Of a DNA stretch of 44,647 nt, positions 11,401 through 23,163 are shown in pieces. This DNA comes from Mesostigma viride (Eukaryota > Streptophyta > Mesostigmatophyceae > Mesostigmatales > Mesostigmataceae): the NCBI GenBank assembly GCA_009746045.1, contig RPFO01000367.1:1-44647 (forward strand). Direction: 5' to 3'. Each line of letters opens with the position of its first letter. The first letter of the stretch is position 1. The position numbers and the translations under genes were made by a program. The notes below the pieces were generated by a model. The model ran no database searches and was not told the DNA's origin. It worked only from the letters and a program-made list of their open reading frames with translations.

Positions 11401-14396
11401 TATTTATGCATGCCAGCACCCCCCCCTCGGTATTTATGCATGCCAGCCCCCCCCCTCGGTATTTATGCTTGCCAGCACCCCCCCTCGGTATTTATGCATG
11501 CCAGCACCCCCCTCGGTATTTATGCATGCCAGCACCCCCCTAGGTATTTATGCATGCCAGCCCCCCCTTCTAGGTATTTATGCATGCCAGCACCCCCCCC
11601 TAGGTATTTATGCATGCCAGCCCCCCTTCTAGGTATTTATGCATGCCAGCACCCCCCCTCGGTATTTATGCATGCCAGCACCCCCCTCGGTATTTATGCA
11701 TGCCAGCACCCCCCCTCGGTATTTATGCATGCCAGCACCCCCCTCGGTATTTATGCATGCCAGCACCCCCCCCTAGGTATTTATGCATGCCAGCCCCCCT
11801 TCTAGGTATTTATGCATGCCAGCACCCCCCCTCGGTATTTATGCATGCCAGCACCCCCCCTCGGTATTTATGCATGCCAGCACCCCCCCCTAGGTATTTA
11901 TGCATGCCAGCACCCCCCCCTAGGTATTTATGCATGCCAGCACCCCCCCTAGGTATTTATGCATGCCAGCACCCCCCTAGGTATTTATGCATGCCAGCAC
12001 CCCCCCCTCGGTATTTATGCTTGCCAGCACCCCCCCCTCGGTATTTATGCATGCCAGCACCCCCCCCTAGGTATTTATGCATGCCAGCACCCCCCCTAGG
12101 TATTTATGCATGCCAGCACCCCCCTAGGTATTTATGCATGCCAGCACCCCCCTCGGTATTTATGCATGCCAGCACCCCCCTAGGTATTTATGCATGCCAG
12201 CACCCCCCCTAGGTATTTATGCATGCCAGCACCCCCCCTCGGTATTTATGCATGCCAGCACCCCCCCCTAGGTATTTATGCATGCCAGCACCCCCCCTAG
12301 GTATTTATGCATGCCAGCACCCCCCCTCGGTATTTATGCATGCCAGCACCCCCCCTCGGTATTTATGCATGCCAGCACCCCCCCTAGGTATTTATGCATG
12401 CCAGCACCCCCCCTCGGTATTTATGCATGCCAGCACCCCCCTCGGTATTTATGCATGCCAGCACCCCCCCTAGGTATTTATGCATGCCAGCACCCCCCCT
12501 AGGTATTTATGCATGCCAGCACCCCCCCCTAGGTATTTATGCATGCCAGCACCCCCCCTAGGTATTTATGCATGCCAGCACCCCCCCTCGGTATTTATGC
12601 TTGCCAGCACCCCCCCTCGGTATTTATGCATGCCAGCACCCCCATTCTTGGTTACTAACGTCAACGTCCTTGCTGCTTCCTTTGGTGCTTGATCTGCCTT
12701 GGTGTCGTGCCTCCGTTTGGTGGCCGGTGGTCACGGGATGCACAACAACGCTATCAGTTTTCTTCCACCCGCCGCCGCTGCCCCAGGCCGGCCCCATTAA
12801 AAAATAAAAACAGAAAAAAAGGTACGAATGGCAGCTGAACCCCTAGGTATTTATGCATGCCAGCACCCCCCTCGGTATTTATGCATGCCAGCACCCCCCC
12901 TCGGTATTTATGCATGCCAGCCCCCCTTCTAGGTATTTATGCATGCCAGCACCCCCCTAGGTATTTATGCATGCCAGCACCCCCCCTAGGTATTTATGCA
13001 TGCCAGCACCCCCCCTCGGTATTTATGCATGCCAGCACCCCCCCTAGGTATTTATGCATGCCAGCACCCCCCCTCGGTATTTATGCTTGCCAGCACCCCC
13101 CCTCGGTATTTATGCATGCCAGCACCCCCATTCTTGGTTACTAACGTCAACGTCCTTGCTGCTTCCTTTGGTGCTTGATCTGCCTTGGTGTCGTGCCTCC
13201 GTTTGGTGGCCGGTGGTCACGGGATGCACAACAACGCTATCAGTTTTCTTCCACCCGCCGCCGCTGCCCCCCAGGCCGGCCCCATTAAAAAATAAAAACA
13301 GAAAAAAAGGTACGAATGGCAGCTGAACCCCTAGGTATTTATGCATGCCAGCACCCCCCTCGGTATTTATGCATGCCAGCACCCCCCCTCGGTATTTATG
13401 CATGCCAGCACCCCCCTCGGTATTTATGCATGCCAGCACCCCCCCTCGGTATTTATGCATGCCAGCCCCCCCCCTAGGTATTTATGCATGCCAGCACCCC
13501 CCCCTCGGTATTTATGCATGCCAGCACCCCCCCCTCGGTATTTATGCTTGCCAGCACCCCCCCTCGGTATTTATGCATGCCAGCACCCCCCCTAGGTATT
13601 TATGCATGCCAGCACCCCCCTCGGTATTTATGCATGCCAGCACCCCCCCTAGGTATTTATGCATGCCAGCACCCCCCCTAGGTATTTATGCATGCCAGCA
13701 CCCCCCCTAGGTATTTATGCATGCCAGCACCCCCCCTCGGTATTTATGCTTGCCAGCACCCCCCCTCGGTATTTATGCATGCCAGCACCCCCATTCTTGG
13801 TTACTAACGTCAACGTCCTTGCTGCTTCCTTTGGTGCTTGATCTGCCTTGGTGTCGTGCCTCCGTTTGGTGGCCGGTGGTCACGGGATGCACAACAACGC
13901 TATCAGTTTTCTTCCACCCGCCGCCGCTGCCCCAGGCCGGCCCCCATTAAAAAATAAAAACAGAAAAAAAGGTACGAATGGCAGCTGAACCCCTAGGTAT
14001 TTATGCATGCCAGCACCCCCCCTCGGTATTTATGCATGCCAGCACCCCCCCTCGGTATTTATGCATGCCAGCACCCCCCCTCGGTATTTATGCATGCCAG
14101 CACCCCCCCCTAGGTATTTATGCATGCCAGCACCCCCCCTCGGTATTTATGCTTGCCAGCACCCCCCCCTCGGTATTTATGCATGCCAGCACCCCCATTC
14201 TTGGTTACTAACGTCAACGTCCTTGCTGCTTCCTTTGGTGCTTGATCTGCCTTGGTGTCGTGCCTCCGTTTGGTGGCCGGTGGTCACGGGATGCACAACA
14301 ACGCTATCAGTTTTCTTCCACCCGCCGCCGCTGCCCCAGGCCGGCCCCCATTTAAAAATAAAAACAGAAAAAAAGGTACGAATGGCAGCTGAACCC
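8295..14396. repeat. Eight copies of a 205-bp element, seven of them inside the 29-bp satellite
   Basis: Near-identical copies begin CATTCTTGGTTACTAACG at about 8295, 8551, 10529, 10934, 12643, 13129, 13791 and 14196 and end GGCAGCTGAACCCCTAGG. Each contains an A-rich stretch (AAAAATAAAAACAGAAAAAAA) near its right end. The first copy is flanked on the left by unique DNA. Copies 3 to 8 are preceded by one ATGCTTGCC variant satellite unit and one normal unit, so insert and flanks spread as a block. Confidence 0.93.
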
Positions 14397-17300
14397 TAGG
14401 TATTTATGCATGCCAGCACCCCCCCTCGGTATTTATGCTTGCCAGCACCCCCCCTCGGTATTTATGCATGCCAGCACCCCCCCCTCGGTATTTATGCATG
14501 CCAGCACCCCCCTCGGTATTTATGCATGCCAGCACCCCCCCTAGGTATTTATGCATGCCAGCACCCCCCCTCGGTATTTATGCATGCCAGCACCCCCCCT
14601 AGGTATTTATGCATGCCAGCACCCCCCCTAGGTATTTATGCATGCCAGCACCCCCCTAGGTATTTATGCATGCCAGCACCCCCCCTCGGTATTTATGCAT
14701 GCCAGCACCCCCCCTAGGTATTTATGCATGCCAGCACCCCCCCTAGGTATTTATGCATGCCAGCACCCCCCCTAGGTATTTATGCATGCCAGCACCCCCC
14801 CTAGGTATTTATGCATGCCAGCACCCCCCCTAGGTATTTATGCATGCCAGCACCCCCCCTAGGTATTTATGCATGCCAGCACCCCCCCTCGGTATTTATG
14901 CATGCCAGCACCCCCCCCTAGGTATTTATGCATGCCAGCACCCCCCCTAGGTATTTATGCATGCCAGCACCCCCCTCGGTATTTATGCATGCCAGCACCC
15001 CCCCTAGGTATTTATGCATGCCAGCACCCCCCCTAGGTATTTATGCATGCCAGCACCCCCCCTAGGTATTTATGCATGCCAGCACCCCCCCTAGGTATTT
15101 ATGCATGCCAGCACCCCCCCTCGGTATTTATGCATGCCAGCACCCCCCCTAGGTATTTATGCATGCCAGCACCCCCCCTAGGTATTTATGCATGCCAGCA
15201 CCCCCCCTCGGTATTTATGCATGCCAGCACCCCCCCTAGGTATTTATGCATGCCAGCACCCCCCCTCGGTATTTATGCATGCCAGCCCCCCCCCTAGGTA
15301 TTTATGCATGCCAGCACCCCCCCTAGGTATTTATGCATGCCAGCACCCCCCCTCGGTATTTATGCATGCCAGCACCCCCCCTAGGTATTTATGCATGCCA
15401 GCCCCCCCCTAGGTATTTATGCATGCCAGCACCCCCCCTAGGTATTTATGCATGCCAGCACCCCCCCTAGGTATTTATGCATGCCAGCACCCCCCCTCGG
15501 TATTTATGCATGCCAGCACCCCCCCTAGGTATTTATGCATGCCAGCACCCCCCCTAGGTATTTATGCATGCCAGCACCCCCCCTCGGTATTTATGCATGC
15601 CAGCACCCCCCCTAGGTATTTATGCATGCCAGCACCCCCCCTCGGTATTTATGCATGCCAGCACCCCCCCTAGGTATTTATGCATGCCAGCACCCCCCCT
15701 AGGTATTTATGCATGCCAGCACCCCCCCTAGGTATTTATGCATGCCAGCACCCCCCCTCGGTATTTATGCATGCCAGCACCCCCCCTAGGTATTTATGCA
15801 TGCCAGCACCCCCCCTCGGTATTTATGCATGCCAGCCCCCCCCCTCGGTATTTATGCATGCCAGCACCCCCCCTCGGTATTTATGCATGCCAGCACCCCC
15901 CTCGGTATTTATGCATGCCAGCACCCCCCCTAGGTATTTATGCATGCCAGCCCCCCCCTAGGTATTTATGCATGCCAGCACCCCCCCTAGGTATTTATGC
16001 ATGCCAGCCCCCCCTTCTAGGTATTTATGCATGCCAGCACCCCCCCTCGGTATTTATGCATGCCAGCACCCCCCCTAGGTATTTATGCATGCCAGCACCC
16101 CCCCTCGGTATTTATGCATGCCAGCACCCCCCCTCGGTATTTATGCATGCCAGCACCCCCCCTCGGTATTTATGCATGCCAGCACCCCCCCTCGGTATTT
16201 ATGCATGCCAGCACCCCCCCTAGGTATTTATGCATGCCAGCACCCCCCTCGGTATTTATGCATGCCAGCACCCCCCCTCGGTATTTATGCATGCCAGCAC
16301 CCCCCCTCGGTATTTATGCATGCCAGCACCCCCCCTCGGTATTTATGCATGCCAGCACCCCCCCTCGGTATTTATGCATGCCAGCACCCCCCTCGGTATT
16401 TATGCATGCCAGCACCCCCCCTCGGTATTTATGCATGCCAGCACCCCCCCTAGGTATTTATGCATGCCAGCACCCCCCTCGGTATTTATGCATGCCAGCA
16501 CCCCCCCTCGGTATTTATGCATGCCAGCACCCCCCCTAGGTATTTATGCATGCCAGCACCCCCCCTAGGTATTTATGCATGCCAACACCCCCCTAGTTAT
16601 TTATGCATGCCAGCACCCCCCCTAGGTATTTATGCATGCCAGCACCCCCCCTAGGTATTTATGCATGCCAGCACCCCCCTAGGTATTTATGCATGCCAGC
16701 ACCCCCCCTAGGTATTTATGCATGCCAGCCCCCCTTCTAGGTATTTATGCATGCCAGCACCCCCCCTAGGTATTTATGCATGCCAGCCCCCCCTTCTAGG
16801 TATTTATGCATGCCAGCACCCCCCCTCGGTATTTATGCATGCCAGCACCCCCCCTAGGTATTTATGCTTGCCAGCACCCCCCCTCGGTATTTATGCATGC
16901 CAGCACCCCCCCTAGGTATTTATGCATGCCAGCACCCCCCTCGGTATTTATGCATGCCAGCACCCCCCCTAGGTATTTATGCATGCCAGCACCCCCCCTA
17001 GGTATTTATGCATGCCAGCACCCCCCTAGGTATTTATGCATGCCAGCACCCCCCTCGGTATTTATGCATGCCAGCACCCCCCCTAGGTATTTATGCATGC
17101 CAGCACCCCCCCTAGGTATTTATGCATGCCAGCACCCCCCCTAGGTATTTATGCATGCCAGCACCCCCCCTAGGTATTTATGCATGCCAGCACCCCCCCT
17201 CGGTATTTATGCATGCCAGCACCCCCCCTAGGTATTTATGCATGCCAGCACCCCCCCTCGGTATTTATGCATGCCAGCACCCCCCCGACGTATTTATGCA

Positions 17301-18430
17301 TGCCAGCACCCCCCCTAGGTATTTATGCATGCCAGCACCCCACCAAATTTTTTCATGCATGCCAGCACCCCCCCTAGGTATTTATGCATGCCAGCACCCC
17401 CCCTAGGTATTTATGCATGCCAGCACCCCCCCTCGGTATTTATGCATGCCAGCACCCCCCCTAGGTATTTATGCATGCCAGCACCCCCCCTAGGTATTTA
17501 TGCATGCCAGCACCCCCCCTAGGTATTTATGCATGCCAGCACCCCCCCTCGGTATTTATGCATGCCAGCACCCCCCCTCGGTATTTATGCATGCCAGCAC
17601 CCCCCCTCGGTATTTATGCTTGCCAGCACCCCCCCTCGGTATTTATGCATGCCAGCACCCCCCCTAGGTATTTATGCATGCCAGCACCCCCCTCGGTATT
17701 TATGCATGCCAGCACCCCCCCTCGGTATTTATGCATGCCAGCACCCCCCCTAGGTATTTATGCATGCCAGCACCCCCCCTAGGTATTTATGCATGCCAGC
17801 ACCCCCCCTCGGTATTTATGCATGCCAGCACCCCCCCTAGGTATTTATGCATGCCAGCCCCCCCTTCTAGGTATTTATGCATGCCAGCACCCCCCCTCGG
17901 TATTTATGCATGCCAGCACCCCCCTCGGTATTTATGCATGCCAGCACCCCCCCTAGGTATTTATGCATGCCAGCACCCCCCCTCGGTATTTATGCATGCC
18001 AGCACCCCCCCTCGGTATTTATGCTTGCCAGCACCCCCCCTAGGTATTTATGCATGCCAGCACCCCCCCTCGGTATTTATGCATGCCAGCACCCCCCCTC
18101 GGTATTTATGCATGCCAGCACCCCCCCTAGGTATTTATGCATGCCAGCACCCCCCCTCGGTATTTATGCATGCCAGCACCCCCCCGACGTACTTATGCAT
18201 GCCAGCACCCCCCCTAGGTATTTATGCATGCCAGCACCCCCCCTCGGTATTTATGCATGCCAGCACCCCCCCCTCGGTATTTATGCATGCCAGCACCCCC
18301 CCTAGGTATTTATGCATGCCAGCACCCCCCCTAGGTATTTATGCATGCCAGCCCCCCCCCGACGTATTTATGCATGCCAGCACCCCCCCTAGGTATTTAT
18401 GCTTGCCAGCACCCCACCCTAACTAGGTAT
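8486..18430. repeat. 29-bp satellite array (about 10 kb)
   Basis: The unit is GGTATTTATGCATGCCAGCA followed by six to nine C and then TA or TC. By length there are roughly 290 units. Main variants: junction CCTAGG versus CCTCGG, ATGCATGCC versus ATGCTTGCC, C-run length, and CCTTCTAGG junctions. Rare odd units near 17288, 17345, 18184 and 18360 carry GACGTA or a changed core. Because 29 is not a multiple of 3, the frames cycle and produce many spurious YLCMPAPP / GIYACQHPP peptides. Confidence 0.97.
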
Positions 18431-19670
18431 TTATCCTTCCCTCCTTCCCTCCTTCCCTCCTTCCCTCCTTCCCTCCTTCCCTCCTTCCTTCCTTCCCTCC
18501 TTCCCCCTTCCCTCCTTCCCTCCTTCCCTCCTTCCCTCCTTCCCTCCTTCCCTCCTTCCCTCCTTCCCTCCTTCCCTCCTTCCCTCCTTCCCTCCTTCCC
18601 TCCTTCCCTCCTTCCCTCCTTCCCTCCTTCCCTCCTTCCCTCCTTCCCTCCTTCCCTCCTTCCCTCCTTTCCTTCCGTTAATTAATTTCCCTCCTTCCCT
18701 CCTTCCCTCCTTCCTTCCTTCCCTCCTTCCCCCTTCCTCCTTCCCTCCTTCCCTCCTTCCCTCCTTCCCTCCTTCCCTCCTTCCCTCCTTCCCTCCTTCC
18801 CTCCTTCCCTCCTTCCCTCCTTCCCTCCTTCCCTCCTTCCCTCCTTCCCTCCTTCCCTCCTTCCCTCCTTCCCTCCTTCCCTCCTTCCCTCCTTCCCTCC
18901 TTCCCTCCTTCCCTCCTTCCCTCCTTCCCTCCTTCCCTCCTTCCCTCCTTCCCTCCTTCTCTCCTTCCCTCCTTCCCTCCTTCCCTTCTTCCCTTCCGTT
19001 AATTAATTTACCTCCTTCCCTCCTTCCCTCCTTCCTTCCTTGTTTCCCTCCTTCCCTACTTCCCTCCTTCCCTCCTTCCCTCCTTCCCTTCTTCCCTTCC
19101 GTTAATTCCTTCCCTCCTTCCCTCCTTCCTTCCTTCCTTCCCTCCTTCCCTCCTTCCCTCCTTCCCTCCTTCCCTCCTTCCCTCCTTCCCTCCTTCCCTC
19201 CTTCCCTCCTTCCCTCCTTCCCTCCTTCCCTCCTTCCCTCCTTCCCTCCTTCCCTCCTTCCCTCCTTCTCTCCTTCCCTCCTTCCCTCCTTCCCTTCTTC
19301 CCTTCCGTTAATTAATTTACCTCCTTCCCTCCTTCCCTCCTTCCCTTCCCTCCTTCCCTCCTTCTCTTCCCTCCTTCCCTCCTTCCCTTCTTCCCTTCCG
19401 TTAATTAATTTACCTCCTTCCCTCCTTCCCTCCTTCCTTCCTTGTTTCCCTCCTTCCCTCCTCCTCCCTCCTTCCCTCCTTCCCTCCTTCCCTCCTTCCC
19501 TCCTTCCCTCCTTCCCTCCTTCCCTCCTTCCCTCCTTCCCTCCTTCCTTCCCTCCTTCCCTCCCTCCCTCCTTCCCTCCTCCCTCCCTCCCTCCTCCCTC
19601 CCTCCCTCCCTCCCTCCCTCCCTCCCTCCTCCTCCCTCCCTCCCTTTCATTGATCCTCCTCCCTCCCTCC
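18431..19670. repeat. C/T-only polypyrimidine tract
   Basis: About 1.2 kb of CCCTCCTT and related units with virtually no A or G on the plus strand, interrupted by TTCCGTTAATTAATTT-type islands near 18675, 18997, 19098, 19305 and 19397. Arrays between islands have different lengths, suggesting repeated block expansion. The Arg/Glu/Gly frame on the minus strand is an artefact. Confidence 0.95.
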
Positions 19671-19754
19671 CACCTGCTGGGCAACTTGGATTTAATTCTG
19701 TCACCCGGCACAATTTTCTCACACGCATGTAGTGGTATTCTTATTAATCTCATG

Positions 19755-20144
19755 CCAACGGCCGTTGGACCTGAAAAACTAAATGTGGAAAATATGTAAT
19801 CCTTGTAATTCTGATTGCAACGTTTTTGCGCATTCCTTGCAGATTCCACGTCGCCACACAAGATTCGCGTCTGTCAACCACCTGCAAGGTACTTGTTTTA
19901 TTATTATGCGTTTTTTGGGCAGTCGCTCCCTCTTCTGATTTTCTTGATGCCAACGGCCGTTGGACTTGCAAAATCAGTTTCCATCATTGCTGTTGTGATT
20001 TACGTGATGCCAACGGCCGTTGGACCTCCAAAAAAAAGTTCTTGCCAATTTTTTTTGCGTTATTGATTATACGCCAGTTTTATCAGCCGTTGCATTACGA
20101 CGTTTTTATCTTAACTTCATTGCTGTAATGCCAACGGCCGTTGG
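19755..20144. repeat. Four palindrome copies upstream of the 84-residue gene
   Basis: Exact copies at 19755, 19950, 20010 and 20131. A possible 46-nt leader exon (19843-19888, acceptor CATTCCTTGCAG, donor GGTACTTG) lies between the first and second. If real, the palindromes occupy the introns on both sides of it. Confidence 0.9.
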
Positions 20145-20252
20145 CGTTGTAAAATAAAATTGTACTCCGGCTGATGAATTAATCCGCCCCTGAAGTTACT
20201 AGGTTTACTTACATTGGTTGTGCCAGTTGTGCTTCACGTGCAGTTTTTTTCA

Positions 20253-20507
20253 ATGGAGAAAGACAAGGACGTTTCGGTGTCGAACCAGGAGAGAGAGGCA
20301 GTTGAACGGGGGGCCAAAAAACTGCCAGCCGAAGTTGTTAGAGCGATTGAGAAATTTTGGGATTCAATTCCAGCCATGGTTGTGATGAAAAAAGATGATG
20401 TACAAGCTGAAGTGGACGAAATGCCGGCCTTAATTTCCGACGATGAAGGGGATGGTGTCAACTTTATTCAACCGGGAAACAAACGTAAACTGAAACGCAA
20501 AAAGTAG
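20253..20507 (+). CDS. Small acidic protein with basic C-terminus, unknown function
   Basis: 84 residues from ATG at 20253, ten bases after a good acceptor (TTCACGTGCAG at 20243). Charged throughout: helical N-terminal half (QEREAVERGAKKLPAEVVRAI), acidic middle (ISDDEGDG) and a terminal KRKLKRKK that looks like a nuclear localisation signal. No domain recognised. It might be the last exon of a longer gene whose upstream exon lies near 19843-19888. The palindrome cluster sits in its leader. Confidence 0.45.
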   Translation: MEKDKDVSVSNQEREAVERGAKKLPAEVVRAIEKFWDSIPAMVVMKKDDVQAEVDEMPALISDDEGDGVNFIQPGNKRKLKRKK

Positions 20508-20687
20508 TGCGACCTAAGATGTTTTTAAATGTATATGCCAATTTAATGAAATCATTTTCTGAGGTTGTGAAGGACCTGACTGTTTTAAAAATGAATGATT
20601 ACAATAAATTAGGCAAACACACTAATGGGAAAACGCGTTTTTTTGGCCGCGATGTAAATCTTTTTGTTCGTTTTTTCCCTGAAAAAG

Positions 20688-21464
20688 ATGGCCGAGATCG
20701 CGAATGAGTCCGAGATCGTGAATGAAGTCTACGGAAGCGTCCTTCAAAACGTTTACAAACAAGTTCGCTTTCTGTCGCGTGTCATATTCGAGGAAGTTCG
20801 TGTCGCGCAGGAGAAGACAGGCCGCCACTTGGCCGTTTTATTGGCGTTTGATTCGTTCAGCCAAATGGAGAGGGTTATGTACGCCCAGCTAGCTGATATG
20901 AACTTCTGTATTCAAGAGGGTTTTTTCGTACCACAGATGGATCTAAGAGCGCCAATAGACCCAACGAGGGAGTTCCGCCTTTTGGTGTCGTTCATTACAA
21001 AGGGGCCAAAGATAGAGTTGGGGGAAGAGGAAGGGGCTCAGCTTGGGTGCACCTACGGGCGCGCATTTTACCCGAATGTTACGTCTTCCCTGCGCGTGAG
21101 GGCTGATGCGTGTGTAGGGGCAGAAGTACCCCTCAACATGAACTTTTTCTTGCTCTCTGACCCGATCGTGAGGGATGGGGCTCCCATGCGTGGTATGCGA
21201 AATTGCTCCAAGGAGGGGTGTGGGTGCGACACAGGCCCTCAGAAGTGGTGTAGAGGATGTAGGGATGCCAGATATTGCAGTGAGGAGTGCCAGCGTGCTG
21301 ACTGGAGTAGGCATAAGGATAGATGCGAACGTCTGAGGCAAGCAAGGGAGGGGCTGGCAGGGGTGATAAGGGGGGTAAACAGGACGACCATACTGGATGG
21401 AACCGAGGTCGACTTCTCTGAGGTTGACTTCTCCTTCACCTTCTACTACGGTTCTTCCTCATAG
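20688..21464 (+). CDS. MYND-type zinc finger protein, paralogue 1
   Basis: 258 residues from ATG at 20688. Residues 1 to ~100 form a helical domain with the core GRHLAVLLAFDSF and EFRLLVSF. The C-terminal part (about 172-212) is a complete MYND finger: CSKEGC, WCRGC, ARYCSEECQ, ADWSRHKDRC, with the expected Cys/His ligands. MYND fingers usually mediate protein-protein contacts in regulators, and the N-terminal domain is not one I recognise. A paralogue lies at 25487-26277 with the same domain order. The start was chosen because the paralogue also starts MAE; earlier in-frame codons are not ATG. A 69-bp segment near 21540-21690 repeats in the 3' flank. Confidence 0.8.
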   Translation: MAEIANESEIVNEVYGSVLQNVYKQVRFLSRVIFEEVRVAQEKTGRHLAVLLAFDSFSQMERVMYAQLADMNFCIQEGFFVPQMDLRAPIDPTREFRLLVSFITKGPKIELGEEEGAQLGCTYGRAFYPNVTSSLRVRADACVGAEVPLNMNFFLLSDPIVRDGAPMRGMRNCSKEGCGCDTGPQKWCRGCRDARYCSEECQRADWSRHKDRCERLRQAREGLAGVIRGVNRTTILDGTEVDFSEVDFSFTFYYGSSS

Positions 21465-21733
21465 AAAAACTGGAAATGTAGAGTAATAATTTGCTTTTGA
21501 GGCTGGAAAACTGGACGCATTTTGGGTTTGAAATTTGTGTATGTAGTCCTGATTTGTGTTGTAAAATGGTGTAATGGTGAATTCTCTTTTCACTTTGAAA
21601 TTGGAATAAAATTGACCTGATTTGTGTTGTAAAATGGTGTAATAGTGAATTCTCCTTTCACTTTGAAATTGGAATAAAATTGACTTTCGTTTTCTCTCAT
21701 GCGACTGTAGTGGGTTAAACAACAATTAGTGAC

Positions 21734-21747
21734 CCAACGGCCGTTAG
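21734..21747. repeat. Near-palindrome (one mismatch) upstream of the F-box-like gene
   Basis: CCAACGGCCGTTAG followed by GGATTGGAAA. Single change from the 14-bp consensus, 80-130 bp before the F-box-like start. Confidence 0.8.
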
Positions 21748-21825
21748 GGATTGGAAACCTCGCCTAACGTTTGCATATTTTCTTTCCGACAAAACCTCAT
21801 TTTTTTTAAGGATGGACGTCGATGT

Positions 21826-22773
21826 ATGTTATGTGCAGAGGGGACAAGTTTGACGTCGGGGCCGATAATGGAAGGGGATATCTCACTGCCGTGGGAAATT
21901 TGGACCGAAGTCGCAGCTTTTATGGAGGCGCCCGACGTAGCCCGCTTTGAAGCAGTTTGTAGAGGGGCTAGGGAAGCGGTGTCGGGGAGGTATGAACCCC
22001 AATTCAGCTTTAAGTTAATTTCTGGGTTCGTGGACGCATTCGGGGATGGTCCTCGTACATTGATAACTGAGTCTCTTTTCCGAGAATTGTATGGCGGGCA
22101 AGTAAAGTGTGCAAGCGCTGATATCACCCCCTACACACTCGTCACAAGGGGAATGTATTTTAAGGTATATTGTGAAGAAGTTGAGGAGGTGTTAGGACGC
22201 CAGCCAGCACCAGAGGGACATGCACGAGCAAGGACGATGGGAGGGTTGTTCAGGTCCGAGCGTGCTGAGAGGAGACGTGTGTTGGAGAGGAATTGGAGGG
22301 GGTGGACAGCTCGCTTACGCCAATTGGGAAAGGAAATGGATGACTTGTACGATAATTATGAACTATGGGGGTTACGGAGCATTTTCTGGTTCTGCGATAC
22401 TCCTTATGACCCGGATGAGGACATTTTTTTTCCTCCGGGGAGGAGAGCGCGTAGGGAGGCAGAATGGGTGAAGCTTTTGGAGGGGCTGCCTCTGGAGGGG
22501 GGAGGAATGGCATGTGCAGTTCTGATCATGGGATTTGATGAGAACGCAGACATGAAGGCCTTATTAGAGAGGAGGTGTAGGGAGGAGGATATGGCAAGCG
22601 TTTTGGTGGAGTTAGCTATGCAGGTCCTCAGCGGAACAATCTTCACACCGGATTATCTCAAGTTTTTTGGGGGGAAGAAGGCACGCTTGCTGTATTTGGC
22701 CGAGAGTAGTATGTACAAGTGGAAAGGGGACATGATGTTGTGTTTGGATGAGGATTCTGAAGAGGTTGAATGA
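21826..22773 (+). CDS. F-box-like protein, unknown target
   Basis: 315 residues from ATG at 21826; an internal ATG at 21868 (MEGDISLPWEIW) is an equally good start. Right after it lies an F-box-like motif, SLPWEIWTEVAAF...DVARFEAVCRGAR, matching the usual LP-x-E-I...VC-x-x-R pattern. F-box proteins recruit substrates to SCF ubiquitin ligases through Skp1. The remaining ~260 residues, including a charged helical stretch RSERAERRRVLERNW and an acidic C-terminus, match no repeat type I recognise (no WD, Kelch or LRR). Single open frame, AT-rich 3' flank with AATAAATT. A near-palindrome lies in the leader. Confidence 0.65.
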   Translation: MLCAEGTSLTSGPIMEGDISLPWEIWTEVAAFMEAPDVARFEAVCRGAREAVSGRYEPQFSFKLISGFVDAFGDGPRTLITESLFRELYGGQVKCASADITPYTLVTRGMYFKVYCEEVEEVLGRQPAPEGHARARTMGGLFRSERAERRRVLERNWRGWTARLRQLGKEMDDLYDNYELWGLRSIFWFCDTPYDPDEDIFFPPGRRARREAEWVKLLEGLPLEGGGMACAVLIMGFDENADMKALLERRCREEDMASVLVELAMQVLSGTIFTPDYLKFFGGKKARLLYLAESSMYKWKGDMMLCLDEDSEEVE

Positions 22774-22946
22774 TGAAACATAAATTTCATTAATAAATTT
22801 TGAATTCTAATATTGAATGAAATTCGCCAATTTTTGCTGATGGGTAAGGCTGATGGCTAAAGCTGGCTTTGATAATTTAATTATCTCGAATTCTGTCAAC
22901 TGTCACATATATATAAATTTGACATGAATTCGGCATTTTTTGGATT

Positions 22947-22960
22947 CCAACGGCCGTTGG
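22947..22960. repeat. Palindrome copy in intergenic DNA
   Basis: Exact copy followed by ACCTCAAAAAACATT. The rest of 22774-23160 is AT-rich with no supported gene. A partial echo of its right flank (GCGTTGGACCTTGACAAACATT) occurs at 23044, and a one-mismatch copy at 23404. Confidence 0.9.
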
Positions 22961-23163
22961 ACCTCAAAAAACATTTCTAGTGTGGTTAAAAAGTTGTGGG
23001 TATTTTGTTAAATGGAGTGACCAATGGTTGTGATTTATTTGATGCGTTGGACCTTGACAAACATTGCTAGTGTAGCGCAACAGTGGTGGATAATTTGTTT
23101 AATGGAGGGGCCGTCGCATCTGCTTGTGATTTTTTTAGGCTGAACAGACTGAAAATGTCGACA

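Noticed and set aside
8500-18420. Many ORFs encoding [15 protein letters not shown]-type repeats
   Set aside because: They follow the 29-bp satellite cycling through three frames, overlap each other extensively and have no independent coding signal.
8486-18430. CRISPR-like array
   Set aside because: The 29-bp units are directly adjacent with no variable spacers, and the context is eukaryotic.
18431-19861. A 476-codon Arg/Glu/Gly-rich frame on the minus strand
   Set aside because: It is the complement of the C/T-only tract. The period lacks stops, so openness is uninformative.
20507-20707. 66-codon ORF between the 84-residue gene and the first MYND gene
   Set aside because: No ATG-supported start, overlaps the MYND start, AT-rich composition typical of intergenic DNA here.
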